Shown: positions 20,456-33,170, counted from the stretch's first letter. The stretch: 64,000 bases of DNA from Dysidea avara (GCF_963678975.1 NC_089273.1:7874614-7938613), one strand, 5' to 3'. Numbers and translations: made by a program. The notes: generated by a model from the letters alone, not told the origin.

Positions 20456-22611
20456 ATGTCAGCCTTAGAAAAAATTGAAAGTTTTATCAAGTTCAGGGTG
20501 CAGGTTATGAGAAAGACGCACAAACAAATTAGTGAAGAATTACAAACAAACTTTCCCGGTGAAAGAGGGTTCAGTGTCCGGTCGATAGAAAGATTTTGCA
20601 GTGAAAAGGGGATTAAGAAGATGTCCCAGTTAAGTGACAGAGAAGTGGATATGATAGTCAGTGAAGCCATTGTACAGGTAGATAGCTAAACTTGATTGGT
20701 ACTTTAGTGACACATGTATAGCTAACTACGAACTAAGAAGTATAGCTACTGTAGGTACTTTGATTTCGAATAGCTATAGCTAAGAGTGTGATAAGTGATT
20801 TCATTTAATTTTTATAAAAAAAATATATATATATAAAAGCTAAGGCCATCATCATTATTATATTGCTTTTCCCCGTCACCTAGTGCAACAAAAATGATGT
20901 GGGCGGGAGGTGACTTTTGATTATATATATAGCTCTGTTTACGCACATGACTGCTCTATTAGAGTATCTAGATCTTAAAAGGCACAAGGTTATGCAGTCT
21001 GTTCAACAAGAGTGGAGGGACCGACTCCAACCTTCATATTGGTATACTTATATGCTTTTACCTTAACAGGTAAGTCAATTTGTGCCTCCCTCCATACAAG
21101 TGATCAATAATCAAATAATTAAAATTTGGTGTGGCTACCTAAGGCAGTGACAGGAAACAAGGAATAAACTAATGATGGCCTAAGCTTAAACAACTCAAAG
21201 GCAAAACTAGCTAGCTAGCTAAGTTGCATATCAATTTTATTTGAGTGCGAATTGGCATGGTTGCACACCCCTCATGTAAAAATATGTATACTGGTCAGCT
21301 CAACATGCATACAGTTATGTAATTTTTTATCATAATCTCACGACCACATGTCATGACCGCATTAACCACACGCATATACTGATCTATATTATAGATATAA
21401 ATACAACTATTTATATGTATCATCTGTGTTAAGGTTGGACCAACTTATGGAAGAAAGACAATGGCAGGCTTGTTAGCAGCCAGGGGAGTCCACATCAGTC
21501 AGAATAGAGTTGCAAGTTCACTTAGCCGTAACAACAGTGCCTATCATAATGCCCGTACTACAGCCACTGCACGTCAAACAAACCCAATTCCATACTATGC
21601 TGAATATGCAGGCCACAAGCTCCATATTGACCAAAACGAAAAATTGGTCATGTATGGTGTTACTCATATAGCAGTGGTGGACAGTTACAGTGGGATGATT
21701 GTTGGATTCATTTCAATGCCAATAAAAAACAATGTGGACATATATGAGCACTTATATCAGTGAGCATATCATACCATAATAGATCAATGTTACAAGTATT
21801 ACACTTTTATTTTCATATTATAGACCAATCATTCAGCAGTATGGTTTGTGGGACCAGATCAGGGTAGACCAGGGGAAAGAGTGGATTTTAAAGCTTTATG
21901 TTCAAGAATGCCTAGCTCACCTAAGACATAACACTAAACGATCCCCGCATATGCAGAGCACATCCAAACAGGTATAGTAGTGAAATAATTATGTAAAACA
22001 TCAACAATTATGTAAATGTATTTAGAATCACTGCGTAGAACATATCTGGGTAGAGATCAACAGTCGGGTTAATTACCCCATTAAGACATGTCTGATCACT
22101 CTAGAGGGAAATGGTGACATAAACAGGGATTGTCATCACACAAAATTTTGTATGTCATGGTACACACTGCAGGTAGCAAACATTGGAACGACTATGGCAG
22201 TTCAAGCTTGGAATTACCATGTCATACCAGGTGAGGTCGAGTACATGGCTGTTTGCTTGTGTAGATAAATATACATCCTATAGGTTCCAAAAGACAAAGA
22301 GGAGTACCAATACATCTAATGCTTGAGAGCAACATGGCACAAATGATTGATCCCAATGCAATACCAGATGGGCAAAGTGCCTTGCAAAGTTTTGAATCCA
22401 TTGGGGACACATAACAATATTTACCCCTTTTGGCGAGGATCCGTTAGCTACAAATCCCAGCTTGGTTACTCAACGAGAGACTGAATTCTTCCGTCTCTAT
22501 CAAGACCTGTCACCAGCCTTCCACAGTCTGGTAAATGGTGATTATTACCTCTTCAGGGAAGGTTTATTATGTTTAATAGACATTAGCAAAAGACTTGCTC
22601 ATTCAATGTAA
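20456..22611 (+). CDS. five-exon integrase-like DDE protein, one frameshift
   Basis: The exons are 20456-20677, 21434-21759, 21824-21971, 22026-22230 and 22284-22611, all with GT-AG borders and matching phases. The N-terminus looks like a helix-turn-helix region (QISEELQTNF, SVRSIERFC). Exon 2 continues VGPTYGRKTMAGLLAARGVH and then HKLHIDQNEKLVMYGVTH, with the first catalytic Asp in HIDQNEK and VVDSYSGMIVG after it. Exon 3 gives RVDQGKEW (second Asp) and exon 4 gives VEHIWVEINSRVNYP (Glu). I count 38 residues between the second Asp and that Glu. This matches a metazoan family of integrase-core proteins related to retroviral-type and Ginger-type transposases (from general knowledge, not searched). 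In exon 5 the frame hits TAA at 22412, but the conserved end (TPFGEDPLATN, FFRLYQDLSPAFHSLVNG) continues two frames over to a stop at 22609. One base is therefore lost, or a sequencing error is present. Confidence 0.75.
20948..20975 (-). repeat. dispersed motif, single copy
   Basis: TGACTGCTCTATTAGAGTAT followed by CTAGATC, in the first intron of the integrase-like gene. Confidence 0.75.
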
Positions 22612-22934
22612 TTCAACACAAATATTATTGTGCATACATGTAGCTAATGTTATGTTTTACAACCATCATTATTAATATTTAAATTATTGAGTTGATCTTA
22701 TGGGAATAAGTTAATATTAATACAAAGGTGCATGATCACACAAGGTAGAGGGGATGGAAAGTTGTGTGTAACATATAGTGTGTGTCCAAGCAATTAGTTT
22801 AATTTTGATAATGGATGATTCCCATGTTTTTTTCAAGATCCATATAAATCAGACCTTTCCAAAAATTATTAACGGCAAATGACCCTCTTCTAATCAATGA
22901 CAGGTGAAGCAAATTCAATAATAGGCTGGACCGT

Positions 22935-23640
22935 AGATTTATACATATATAGTCAAGTTATATTTAACATGAAGAGGACACTGGTAAAAGTTTTGTCTCA
23001 GAAAGGCATTGACTTGTCTAGCTTTGTTACAAATAATATGGATAAATTCATTCCATGCCAGCTTTTCATCAATAGGTACTCCTAGGTACTTACTGTGCGT
23101 TACCTGCTTAATGGTGCAGTTGCCATTGTAATACTGGTAGCAAGTAGGATTCTTTTTATTAGTAATCAGTAAGAATTCACACATAATAGGATTAAAGTCC
23201 ATAAGTCATATGACAGACCATTGGTATCACAAGTTTAAGTCTTATTGCAGAAGGATGCAGTCTGCTTATGAGTGGATAACTGAATACAATAAAACATTGT
23301 CGGAGTATAACTTTATCCTGTTACGAACACAATCAGGGAGATCACTCACTTATAGTAAAAACAATAAAGTGTCAAGACCGTGCCCTGTGAAACACCAGAT
23401 AGAACATTTGTCATTTGTGATTGATTTGTTAAAAATCCTTCAATCCATAATAATTAACAGAAAACCTTTAGCTAATACCAAAATGATGAAGCTTGTAAAT
23501 AATCGTGAATGGGGAACCTTATCAAAAGTTTTCTTAAATTCCAAAAATAGCACATCACATTCCCCTCCATCGTCAAGGCAATATATACGTAGAGGTACAC
23601 AGCATATAATCAAGTGGTTTAGTGTATAGTGGGGTTTCTA
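22935..23640 (-). pseudogene. decayed LINE reverse transcriptase
   Basis: On the minus strand, degraded RT blocks can be followed across frames: FDKVPHSRL (about 23520), a broken SGV-QGT and LLFLL block (about 23370), YSDNVLLY at the catalytic site (about 23290; the usual ADD is lost), then MDFNPIMCEFLLITNKK, YLGVPIDEKLAWNEF and CNKARQVNAFLRQNF in the open frame 23202-22939. Several stops and frameshifts interrupt it. It is much older than the other LINE copies and lies immediately 3' of the integrase-like gene. Confidence 0.7.
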
Positions 23641-23683
23641 GAGTGTGATCAGATAAGCCTTCTAAAGCGCACTCTCTATAGGT

Positions 23684-23688
<5 letters not shown>

Positions 23689-23717
<29 letters not shown>
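23689..23717. repeat. (TA)n microsatellite
   Basis: A run of about 14 TA dinucleotides. Confidence 0.95.
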
Positions 23718-23719
<2 letters not shown>

Positions 23720-23720
<1 letters not shown>

Positions 23721-26700
23721 ACACTGACAATTGTTTGTGGCTGTTGGCAGATGCGAAGGCCATTAGTGGTGACTTGGTGATTGCAATGTGTTACCTTTTA
23801 GGGATGCTGATGTCTTCGTAACAACTTTGTATATACTGTATACATGCACTGTTTCTACTCTACTTTGAATCTCACTGTATGTCAATTTAATAGAGTAGTT
23901 GGATGACTTCAGTATACAACTACGTATGTTGACCATGCAATGTACAGTTGAGCTATACCAGTGTCTATCATTGCTGAAAAATTAAGAGTTGTAAATTTCA
24001 TACATGTCTCTTCATGTGTTGTTTAGAGGAATTTCTGCAGAGAGTCAGCTGCATGGTCCAACTAGAGACTACCGAAGAAGAAATGATCAAGCTTCTTTAT
24101 ATGTGTGGCTAGCTACAAGATCTGTGAACAGGACATCTTTAACTGCAATTGCAACCTGTAACATCTGTAACAACTAACCCTAAGACATCTATAACTAACG
24201 TTCAAATAGAATTTATCTAACTTTGTACAATGCATTTGAGTGCTCTATTGCTGTTTACAGTTTCCACTGACTGCTCTGTTAGAAAGAATTGATTTGTTTT
24301 TGAAAATAAGCTCCACAGTTCGAAATAACCACATAATATGCAAGCATTATGCACTTCAGACTATTATGCTCTTATATTATGGTGTCATATTTGATACAAA
24401 AATAGCACAAAAACAATGTTCCATAGTGTGCTCTGTCAAAGTTTTTTACATTATTAAGCTTTCCAGGGTTTAAAGGAAGCTCTACATTACCACTAAGGTA
24501 CACCTCAATTAGAAGTGATGCAGTGGTGAATAGTGAAATACTGTATAGGACAGATCATAGCGTACTCCACTGAATAGGGTTTTCCGCAATAATATTTATA
24601 TTTTACAATATACTAAAGCTATATCCAACACTATATTGAAGTGAAGACATCTCTGAAATAAATCCATTCATACATGAGGATAAACAGCAATTACAGCTGA
24701 TAACAGTGAAGAAGTTCCTTTCTCTTAGCTCAGTAATATCTATACAGTACTGTGTGCATAGAACAGCAGCAGTCTATATGTACAAGCTTAGACCATGTAG
24801 CTAGACTTACAAACTGTTATTTAGGTTAACATAGTGACAATATTAATCATATTTGAACATATATAGCAATCTTGAATGCAGCATTTATGTTCCCAAATAT
24901 TGCACCAAACTGCACTGCTAATTGATCAAACAATGTCAATTGACATTTCAAATTACTTTATGACCTTTATTAATTTTAAATTGATGACCTTTTGAGTTTT
25001 AATAAATTTATGAATGTTGCAACTGTACATGTTTGTAATAAATAAGAAATTGTGTGATTTATGAGGCTAAAAAACTGTATGGGTATGGTGATGAGCAACA
25101 CAGGTATTTTGTCAAAATCCAAAGGTGACCCTAAATTCTTGTTGCTTTGACATCTGGTATGAGCAACTGTGTCATTCATTTCACATTTATATTATTTGAC
25201 CCTATATAATCCACCAGCAAGCTAGCTGTTACTATATTATTGTCACACTAATTCATCACAATTTGTGCAGGTCTGATATGGGAATGACATTGTACTTGCA
25301 ATTTTGTCTACTCAATAAGGCAGGCATTATGGTCATCACAATTCACAATGGTCAGGCTTGTTCAGCCTAGCCAACAGTGGTTCAGTCTGACCATCTGTGC
25401 CACCTAGGGGAAGCAACAGTATCACGTGGTCAGTATATCACTAACCTTATTAAACTTGTCCCCATGTACCAGTGAGACATTAAACAGGCAAACACACTTA
25501 ATATATATACTAACAAACATGCAGTCATTGATATGTGACAGCTCAGGCCTATTATGTTCAAAATCTTATAATTACATAGTATGCTTTTGAACAATGCTCA
25601 AAAATCAATGCTTTTAAAATTAAGATTATGTTCAGGAAATGACTGCTTTATTAAAGTTTATTAGTGTTCTCAACTGCTTTATTTTGACTGCTTTATAAGA
25701 GTATCAATCTGATTTCTGATAACCAACTTGGAAATGGTTGATGAATATGATATGCAGTAATAATATGTATTGGCAGTGATCATTTGGTTTCTTTAGGGTG
25801 CATGCATTTCAAATTTTAATAGATTTTTCAAAAATTATCCCTATAATGCTGACATTATACTTGATGCTTGTGGTTATTTATTATGCTGGCTTTAATATGC
25901 GCTGGCATAATCTGCCCTGCAGGGATCGACCTAACTATAGAGACAGACAGACAGGATAAAATAAATCATAAATAGTTGCCTTCTACTTTAATGGTCAAAC
26001 TCTCCCAATTCTCAAGCAGGTTATAGCTATAGGACCAAGGGACAAACCACATAGACTAAGTTTGTATATAGTGACTATATATAGGAGATTACATTTTCAT
26101 AATGTGATATCTAATTACGCTAGCCTATAGCAGAAATATTCTTTCACTTCAATTATGGTATATAGGAATTTGCCTGTTTTAATAATTACATGCTTTACTA
26201 TAATCTTGCTTTACTAGCTATTGTTGTCAATTGCATTAGAGTGTTTTTCTTATATATGCCTTAAATTGCTAGGGTTCTTGGTGTATAGCTATATATACCC
26301 TAGTTTAGGCCCCCAGCCAGCAACTATGTAGCTACATACTTTGTTCACATGTTATGACTTTATCAGCATCATTAGATATCAATCTGGACACTTTCCAATC
26401 AACAAATCTAATAAAGCCACTGTTCAACTGTTGCTGTAGAAGCCTGCTTTATTAACCCTTATATTTTGTCACCAAAAAATTATAGTAACATCCTCAATAT
26501 ATGCTGTCGAGTCTTTTATTGCCTCTTATATAAATGCATGTGTAGCTAAAAGATGGTGCTTGTTAAGCTAGGGAGTAGCTATAGATCTGCTTTGGCCGAT
26601 TGTTAAGGCAGTAGAGCCTTCGTCTTGTTGTCAAAATGGTCATAGCTAGATATTCTGTTTGCATTTTTGTTCTTTTTTATTATATGTTATATGAATTTTG

Positions 26701-27500
26701 CCTTTAAGGGCTGAACAAAGGACATGATGGTGAGCTATATAATGTACATATAGTCCCCACATGCACATAATAAAGCATATGACAGCTGACCAACTTGACG
26801 GAAAATTGTGACAAACGCATTAGCCCATCAACTAGAGGGGTCAGTCGGTACTATCTGAGCTGAATCAGTTCAAATTCATTGCATTTTCAGAAGATATCCA
26901 TCCCAATTATACAAAAATGCATGACAGCTGTGTATTAGTGGTAGCGTCTAATTTTAAGGGTCATTTTATGCTACAATAATGGTAAAATTATGCGAAAATT
27001 GTATTACAGTTATAAACAAACATTTTTGTTCATTTTTAAAAGTATCTCCTTTAATTCATCTTGTATTTCATCTATAACATTGCCATCTCATCACACGCCT
27101 GCAAGACCAGCCAATTTTACAGTTCTTTCTGTATATCTTCTGTATAATCGAGTCCATTAGTCAAACAAATGCAGGTCACAAAAGGCAGCTCACAATTCTT
27201 TATGTAATTGCACGCTAAAAGATCTACAATAGCTTAAAGTGTGGCTGACCAGTCACCTTGTGTACTACTAGTTGTGTGTCTGCAGCTAATTCCTCCTTGC
27301 TTTTAGTACTTGTGCTCTGTTCAGGGACCTGCAAAGACCATGGGAAACTATAAGTAACTAATTAGGAGGTCTTCCTGCTTTTATAGGAAAGAACATGTTT
27401 GTCTTGGCCATGGGACACTAGAAGTAAGATAACAAAAGGAATTTATCCAGACAATAGCAGAAATTTATAGCAATTCTAGAGTTACTATAATTTATGTAGT
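23720..27500. other. gene-free AT-rich stretch
   Basis: I find no convincing ORF or splice-linked exons. Degenerate copies of the dispersed motif occur on the minus strand at about 24267-24285, 25640-25660 and 25685-25705. One possible terminal exon (24019-24111, EEFLQRVSCMVQLETTEEEM) follows a TTTAG acceptor but has no partner. Confidence 0.4.
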
Positions 27501-27737
27501 GACCGAATTTGACAAAACAAGACTTCCACACACATCCACTTTTATAACTTTGAAGCACCGTAACTCACTGTAGGATTATGCCATTAGTTTCAAATTTTGA
27601 CCTGGAATTTTTTGCCATGCTATGGTAGAATTGTGTGAAAATTTTAGGTCAATAGCTTGCTGAGTAGTCAAGTTATATAGTTGATTAAAGTCAGAGAATT
27701 GGATGTGTGTGGAAGCCTAGTTTTGTCAAATTCGGTC
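27501..27737. mobile_element. 237-bp MITE
   Basis: The ends are inverted copies for nearly 40 bases, starting GACCGAATTTGACAAAAC and continuing CTTCCACACACATCCA on both sides. I could not find a clear target duplication. Confidence 0.75.
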
Positions 27738-27908
27738 TCATGTGTATTTTTTATGCACGTACTCAAAAAAATTGAGTCGGTGACAATGAGTGTGTTGTGT
27801 GCATGTACATGTATCTATATACTTAAACTACTATGGTGTAAAATTGTGTTTTTTTGAAGTCTCATTACAGAACATATCCAAACTGGTTTCAGTATGCTTA
27901 ATGTCAGT

Positions 27909-27975
27909 CCAGTGTTGGGCAAGTTACTTTGTAAAAGTAACTAGTTACATATTACATATTACTTGCAACTGAACT
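27909..27975 (+). mobile_element. hAT-like terminal fragment
   Basis: CAGTGTTGGGCAAGTTACTT followed by AAAAGTAACTAGTTACATATTAC is the characteristic left end of a widespread hAT-type element. Similar TTAC-rich sequence continues at 31685-32060, so the element may be split by the 27.98-31.68 kb material. Confidence 0.5.
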
Positions 27976-27991
27976 ATTTAGGTACAGTTAT

Positions 27992-28085
27992 ATCAAGACT
28001 CACGGTAGTGAGTCGCGCGGCCAAGAAACTACAAAGCGCTCGCCCAATTAAAAGACGCGCGGCCCATACTGTGAGTTATTTACGT
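27992..28085 (+). mobile_element. divergent end of an 847-bp unit
   Basis: CAAGACTCACGGTAGTGAGT is the unit's terminal hairpin with both strands of the stem changed, followed by a GC-rich GCGCGGCCAAGAAACT segment and a CTGTGAGTTATTTAC end. The inner part differs from the other copies. Confidence 0.6.
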
Positions 28086-28980
28086 GTAGGGCCGGTTTCG
28101 CAATATTAGTCCTAAATTATGCAACATCTCTCAATAGATTTGTATTGCGTTACGTGATAAAAAATCTTTAGGAGTCGTTATCATCATCATCATAGTTTTC
28201 TTGCGACCTCGCTAAAATAAAAAAGTAACCATCGCAAAATAAAAAATAGGCGTATTTCACTTTATTTCTCTACCTTATGTTACAACTATTGTCACGTTAT
28301 ACCAATCAACCAGTCAACATAGCCGTGTTTGTATAGTCCATCTAGCACTGACATTATCCAATCCTGGTTTGCCTATAAGCGGATTTTCTTCAATCAACCT
28401 CTAATCCCTACAATAACTTTTAAAGACACGACGTGGACACAAATTCTAATGCCTGATAAACAAGTTGTGACAGCGTGCTGAACCGTAAGTTCCCTAGGGA
28501 TGGCGTTTTAAGCAGAAATCTTTTAAATTCCATTTAGTACCACACCCCACGCAAGCATTTAAAAATCGCCAGTTGTCTTATGGTTTGAAGAACAAAATCA
28601 CTAGCGAAGGTGCTTTAAGCATACTCTTCAATTCTCTATTTACATGTAATTTTTAATAGATTAACCACAAAGGCCGGTAAGGTGAATACAAAAGGTAACA
28701 AGCCTTTAGGGGTTACCACCTCTATGTAGTGTGTACCATGTAGCTTGTGTTGTGGCTTTCATTAAGTATTATGCACAGACAAATGGTGCAAAAAATTTTG
28801 TAATGGTTTGCTCGAATGTGGTTGGTGTTGTGGCTCGTGGTTTGCCAGTGACCATGTATGAGTTGGGGTTGGTCCACACAACTTACACAATATTCAAATT
28901 TCATGATGGCCATGATAATTTCTTGCCATATGGTAAACATACAACAATGTGTAACAACGTTAATTAACATCACATCAAGA
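28086..28980. other. no gene recognised
   Basis: Non-repetitive sequence with a few short frames on both strands (for example 28731-28967) that show no family resemblance or splice context. Confidence 0.35.
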
Positions 28981-28989
28981 CTTGACTAA

Positions 28990-29585
28990 AAATAGTTCCA
29001 ACAATAGTGATGATTTCTTGTATGTCAGCATGACGATACTGAGACCTGTAAAAGAATAAGCAGGCACTGAAGTTAACCTTAAATTAAACACTCATGCAAC
29101 TGACCTGGAACATCGGTCACAACACCAAAAACACTTGTTTCGATATCTGATGACACAATCCAGCAGGCACTGAATTAAAAGAGAATGTACAAAAAATCAA
29201 TATGTCGGGCTGTGTCAATAATAGCATGGATAATCAAAATGAACAAAAATTATATCCCAGGCTAAGTGAATGAATAACATAACTGTTGGGTAAGCATGTT
29301 AAACCAGAACATTAGGACATTAGTCAAACCAGAACATTAGGACATTAGTCAAACAAAAGTACGCTATCACAACTTGGTCATAATACAATGTTTGTACCAC
29401 CGGACTTCACACTGGTTGCCCAAAAATTGTGCCATTCCGGGACAACAACATAATATTATGAAACAAATAGTTACTACAACACTGAAGGCTTACTGTTGCA
29501 CTGTCTACACTGATATACCATAATTTAAAAACATAACAAGTGGGCATTAAATACAATACACTTAATATCTGGGTACTAGGAAAAA
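28990..29585 (-). pseudogene. decayed paralog of the 33.2-33.6 kb gene
   Basis: On the minus strand, 29585-29540 reads PDIKCIVFNAHLL, matching TDFRCNVFNARLL of the gene at 33642, before a stop. Farther along are possible exons at about 29176-29122 (CWIVSSDIETSVFGVVTDVP, donor GTCAGT) and 29046-28990 (YRHADIQEIITIVGTIF). Stops and missing parts suggest a broken copy. The DNA downstream (29660-30480) also recurs at 35036-37415, so a whole segment was duplicated. Confidence 0.35.
29301..29350 (+). repeat. 25-bp direct repeat, two copies
   Basis: AAACCAGAACATTAGGACAT plus TAGTC occurs twice in immediate tandem. Confidence 0.9.
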
Positions 29586-29618
29586 ATCACTAACATGACA
29601 ACATGTAAACTGATTGAA

Positions 29619-29655
29619 CCACCAGATTGACAACTGTTAGTTGTCAATCTGGTGG
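29619..29655. repeat. perfect 15-bp-arm palindrome
   Basis: CCACCAGATTGACAA, a 7-base loop, then its exact complement. Confidence 0.9.
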
Positions 29656-29659
29656 ATTC

Positions 29660-30480
29660 TGGTGGTATACATGGTTCAACAATGCGGTAAGTGTAGTATA
29701 AGCTGTCAATGAATAATTGTTTGTGCACTGCTAAACTAAGTTATTTTTGTGTGATAAGCATGCTTGAGGAAGGATCTGGGGGACGAGACTAATGTTTTGA
29801 CACCAGTTGATGGACAGCAGTTGATGATGGCCAGGCAAAGAACTGCAAGAAGAACTACTATGATAGTATGATAGTAGGGAAAAATTCCCACCCCTATAGC
29901 TCTGCCTAGGGGCATTAACTAGCATTATCCACAGCTACTGTATTATGTTGCTGATATGTACATTCAGGCCAAGAATAAAGGTGAAAGTGGTAGTAAGGCT
30001 CAATCCTATTATTCTGCTGAACAGGCAAGGGAGTCTGGAACTCTGGGGACATGTTCCCTCAGGAAAGTACAAGTACTACAACTTTATTGTTTTAATTGCT
30101 TCATCAAGTATAAAAATTTCAGTCAAAAGGTGATGATTGAGCTCTGATCTTATGCACTGGTTGGAGTGGTTGTGTTGATACTGCACTGTGACATCCTTGA
30201 GGGGTTAGTGCTGGCATTGTCCATGGCAATACTATTCCATCTCCCCGAGTCTTGATGATTGAGTTCTCCATTCCTTTCTCTGCTGCTCCAATCCTGAAGT
30301 TGTGATCACAGTCAAAAGGTGACGATCGAGGCTCTGGTCTTGCATCTATACTGTACTGCAACACCCTTGAGGGGTTAGTCCCAGGTTTGTCCATCGCAAT
30401 ACTGTTCCATCTCCCATATACAAGTCTTGATGGTTGAGTCCTCTATTCCTTACTCTGCTGCTCTAATCCTGAAGTTGTGA
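29660..30480 (+). repeat. duplicated segment with internal 190-bp tandem pair
   Basis: 29667-29720 and 29970-30130 recur at 35036-35146 and 37110-37270. Within it, 30118-30300 and 30310-30480 are diverged tandem copies (CAGTCAAAAGGTGA at each start, TCCTGAAGTTGTGA at each end), and a third copy lies at 37260-37415. The minus strand is open for 91 codons across the pair, but I see no known domain. Confidence 0.7.
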
Positions 30481-30664
30481 CCAAATTATTGAAAAAATGG
30501 TTATAACATGATAAATGATTATGATGATAACAATTACAAATGTATTTATAGCTGTGTAGCAACTGTGAACTAATTAGGCACTTGCAAGTTTAATTAGGTG
30601 TCTGAAGCATTTAACATGCACAGATATGAGATATATTCATGACGTGCAGGCAGTAAAGATAAAT

Positions 30665-30722
30665 TTACTCTAATAGAACAGTCATACTACACCGTAAATT
30701 CATACTTCCAAATTTACGGTGT
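30665..30722 (+). repeat. dispersed motif next to a CACCGTAAATT palindrome
   Basis: TTACTCTAATAGAACAGTCA (30665-30684) lies directly beside a short inverted repeat (ACACCGTAAATT, 10-base loop, AATTTACGGTGT, 30689-30722). The palindrome resembles the ends of the 12-kb block at 43499 and 55526. Confidence 0.75.
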
Positions 30723-30850
30723 TATGAAACAATCATTATTATGTATGGATTTTACTGACTCTCCAAGATAATATTCTGCATTAATGTTAATTGCTCATTT
30801 CCAAAAAAATTACCTTTTAAACCAAATGTAGAGTCTATCACTGACAAAAA

Positions 30851-31682
30851 TGAGTGATATCCACCCCAAAAACACCTTCGCTGTAAAAAAGGCGTGCCCA
30901 AGAAACTACAAGTACCTGGAACCCAATGTAAAAAACAAAAAAAAAAATCAGCTTGGCTGAAGTGAAAAGTAACTGGTAACTTAAAGAGCTGATATCTGAA
31001 GCGGCCAAGAATACAATTACTAAAGTTTAATCCATGCAAGAACACCTTGGCTATAAAACAGGTGTATACATGAAAGTAACTGGCAACTGAAATGGCTGAT
31101 ATCTGAAGCGGCCAAGAATGAATGGTCATATACAACTAATTCAAAAATTTAACACTGAACCTTTATCATTCAGCTGTGTTCTATATTCACTCTTGCTGCA
31201 TCGTAAAGTAATTTCTTTTAACTCTAATTGGCTGGTAATTTGGCCGCCTTTTTTTGCTCTATTATACTGACTATTAAAAAAGGTGGCCAAATTACCAGCC
31301 AATTAGAGTTAAAAGAAATTACTTTACGATGCAGCAAGAGTGAATATAGAACACAGCTGAATGATAAAGGTTCAGTGTTAAATTTTTGAATTAGTTGTAT
31401 ATGACCATTCATTCTTGGCCGCTTCAGATATCAGCCATTTCAGTTGCCAGTTACTTTCATGTATACATCTGTTTTATAGCCAAGGTGTTCTTGCATGGAT
31501 TAAACTTTAGTAATTGTATTCTTGGCCGCTTCAGATATCAGCTCTTTAAGTTACCAGTTACTTTTCACTTCAGCCAAGCTGATTTTACCTTTTGTTTTTT
31601 ACATTGGGTTCCAGGTACTTGTAGTTTCTTGGGCGCGCCTTTTATACAGCGAAGGTGTTTTTGGGGTGGTACATATTACTCA
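30851..31682. mobile_element. 832-bp palindrome, foldback element H2 copy 1
   Basis: Two arms of about 400 bases are near-perfect inverted copies (CCACCCCAAAAACACCTTCG at 30861, its complement ending at 31669), separated by about 30 bases around 31255-31285. Each arm contains three spaced repeats of CTTGGCCGCTTCAGATATCA. Both arms carry the same short frame, starting MYMTIHSWPLQISAI. This is a structural consequence of the inverted repeat rather than evidence of a gene. Confidence 0.9.
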
Positions 31683-31684
31683 TA

Positions 31685-32060
31685 AAATAAAGTAACTATA
31701 ATAATATTACATATTATATTACTTTGTGTCCATAGCCTTAAGCTGTCATGTGTGAAACTACCACCTTATCACGTGACACGACTGCATTGTTGGACAATGT
31801 CCAAATCTTGGTTATAAGTAAGAGCTGGTGAATAAGCTTCATTCATTACTTCATTGTGGCTAGGCATTACTCAGTGTATTACTAATGAGATTAGTAACTT
31901 CATTACTTGTAGTAATAATATTACGTAATATTAGATTCGTTACAGTAACTATATTACTTAGGTAATGTGTTACATTTGTATAAGTAACTTGAGTTATATA
32001 ACCTGTTTTTATAGTGTATTTCGTTATATTACTTAGTTGCCACAAAAGTAATAATATTAC
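31685..32060 (+). mobile_element. TTAC-rich hAT-like interior
   Basis: Dense repeats of GTAATATTAC and AGTAACT. They are typical of the interior of the element whose left end is at 27909. Confidence 0.45.
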
Positions 32061-33060
32061 ATAATTACAATAAAAGCACAGAACATTATGTTTATTGCTT
32101 GAAATCAATCTATGAACAGTATAAACTTCACAAGCAGTATTAACTTCAATTTCTTCATTTCTATATTATAGTACAATAATAGCTGCTGTAATATTTTAAT
32201 ATTGTGTTATTGTCACAGGCTGACCCTCTCCTGTTATGACATTAAGTGTACCAACATCAGTTTGGAGGTGCTTCCTACAGTCGTTACATAAGTATTTTCT
32301 AATGAATACACTGACAATAATGAACTGTTAGCTTGTTACCATGATTACTATCAATGGGCGTGGTTAGAAAACCACATTAGTAGCTAAAAAATAAATTACA
32401 TGAAAAATCAAAATTGTGCCAATCTCAAATTCAACTAGCACATAATATGTATATGTGGCTCTTGCTGAAATTTGGGGTGTGGTAAAAATTTTACCATAGA
32501 AACCACAAGCTACCACATGATCAATGCTATCTGACTACATACTGTACCCACATAACAAAAATAACATGAACCTTATTCAGCAAAGATGGTACCAACAGGC
32601 ACCTAGGTCATGGACTACGCACTGTAGACAGAGCCTGTATGAGGTGATTACCGCAACCTAAGCGAAAATAGCTGGGACTCACTACCACTGTCATTTCCTT
32701 GAGCAAAGAAATTTTACCCCCATGCATTGCTCCAGCCACCCAGCTATTAAACCTGATGCATTCATGACTAAATAGGGCACAGCTGAAGGACAGCCTTCCG
32801 TCTTTACTGTAAAAATAATTTCCCAAAAAAGTTGACAAAAGTGAAAGGAGGCACGAGATAGTCTGGAGTAGCCGCCCCTTCACAAATAGTAGGGTGCCGG
32901 GCTGCGCCAGACTAGGCCCGAGAAATACCTGGAAGAGTGAACAAGCCTTCGCGAATATTTAAATCCTCACACATATCCACCCACCACTATAACCTTAGCC
33001 TCTGTCATCATTGGCACAGTCTTTGATATACAACGCTTGTTTACTCTTAATGATTAAGCC
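32061..33060. other. no gene recognised
   Basis: 32610-32960 is GC-richer than its surroundings and looks like an old repeat (CCCATGCATTGCTCCAGCCA), but I cannot place it in a family. Confidence 0.35.
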
Positions 33061-33077
33061 ACTACGTTAATTGTTGG

Positions 33078-33166
33078 CATTTGGAATTAACGAATTCCAA
33101 ATGTCTTGACGTAAAGTGAAAGATAATAGGCACTTCGCCTGTGCAGCGCCTATTATCTTTCACTTT
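33078..33166. repeat. two adjacent hairpins
   Basis: CATTTGGAATT pairs with AATTCCAAATG (33078-33103). AAAGTGAAAGATAATAGGC pairs with its complement across a 16-base loop (33113-33166). They lie just past the stop of the minus-strand gene and could act at its 3' end. Confidence 0.8.
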
Positions 33167-33170
33167 TATA

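Noticed and set aside
23210-23629. 139-codon plus-strand frame
   Set aside because: It is the antisense of a decayed LINE RT on the minus strand.
24019-24111. Possible terminal exon
   Set aside because: Only one splice site, no partner and no known similarity.
30752-31685. Two related frames of 127 and 96 codons
   Set aside because: They are mirror copies within the H2 palindrome, so their similarity reflects the inverted repeat and not two genes.
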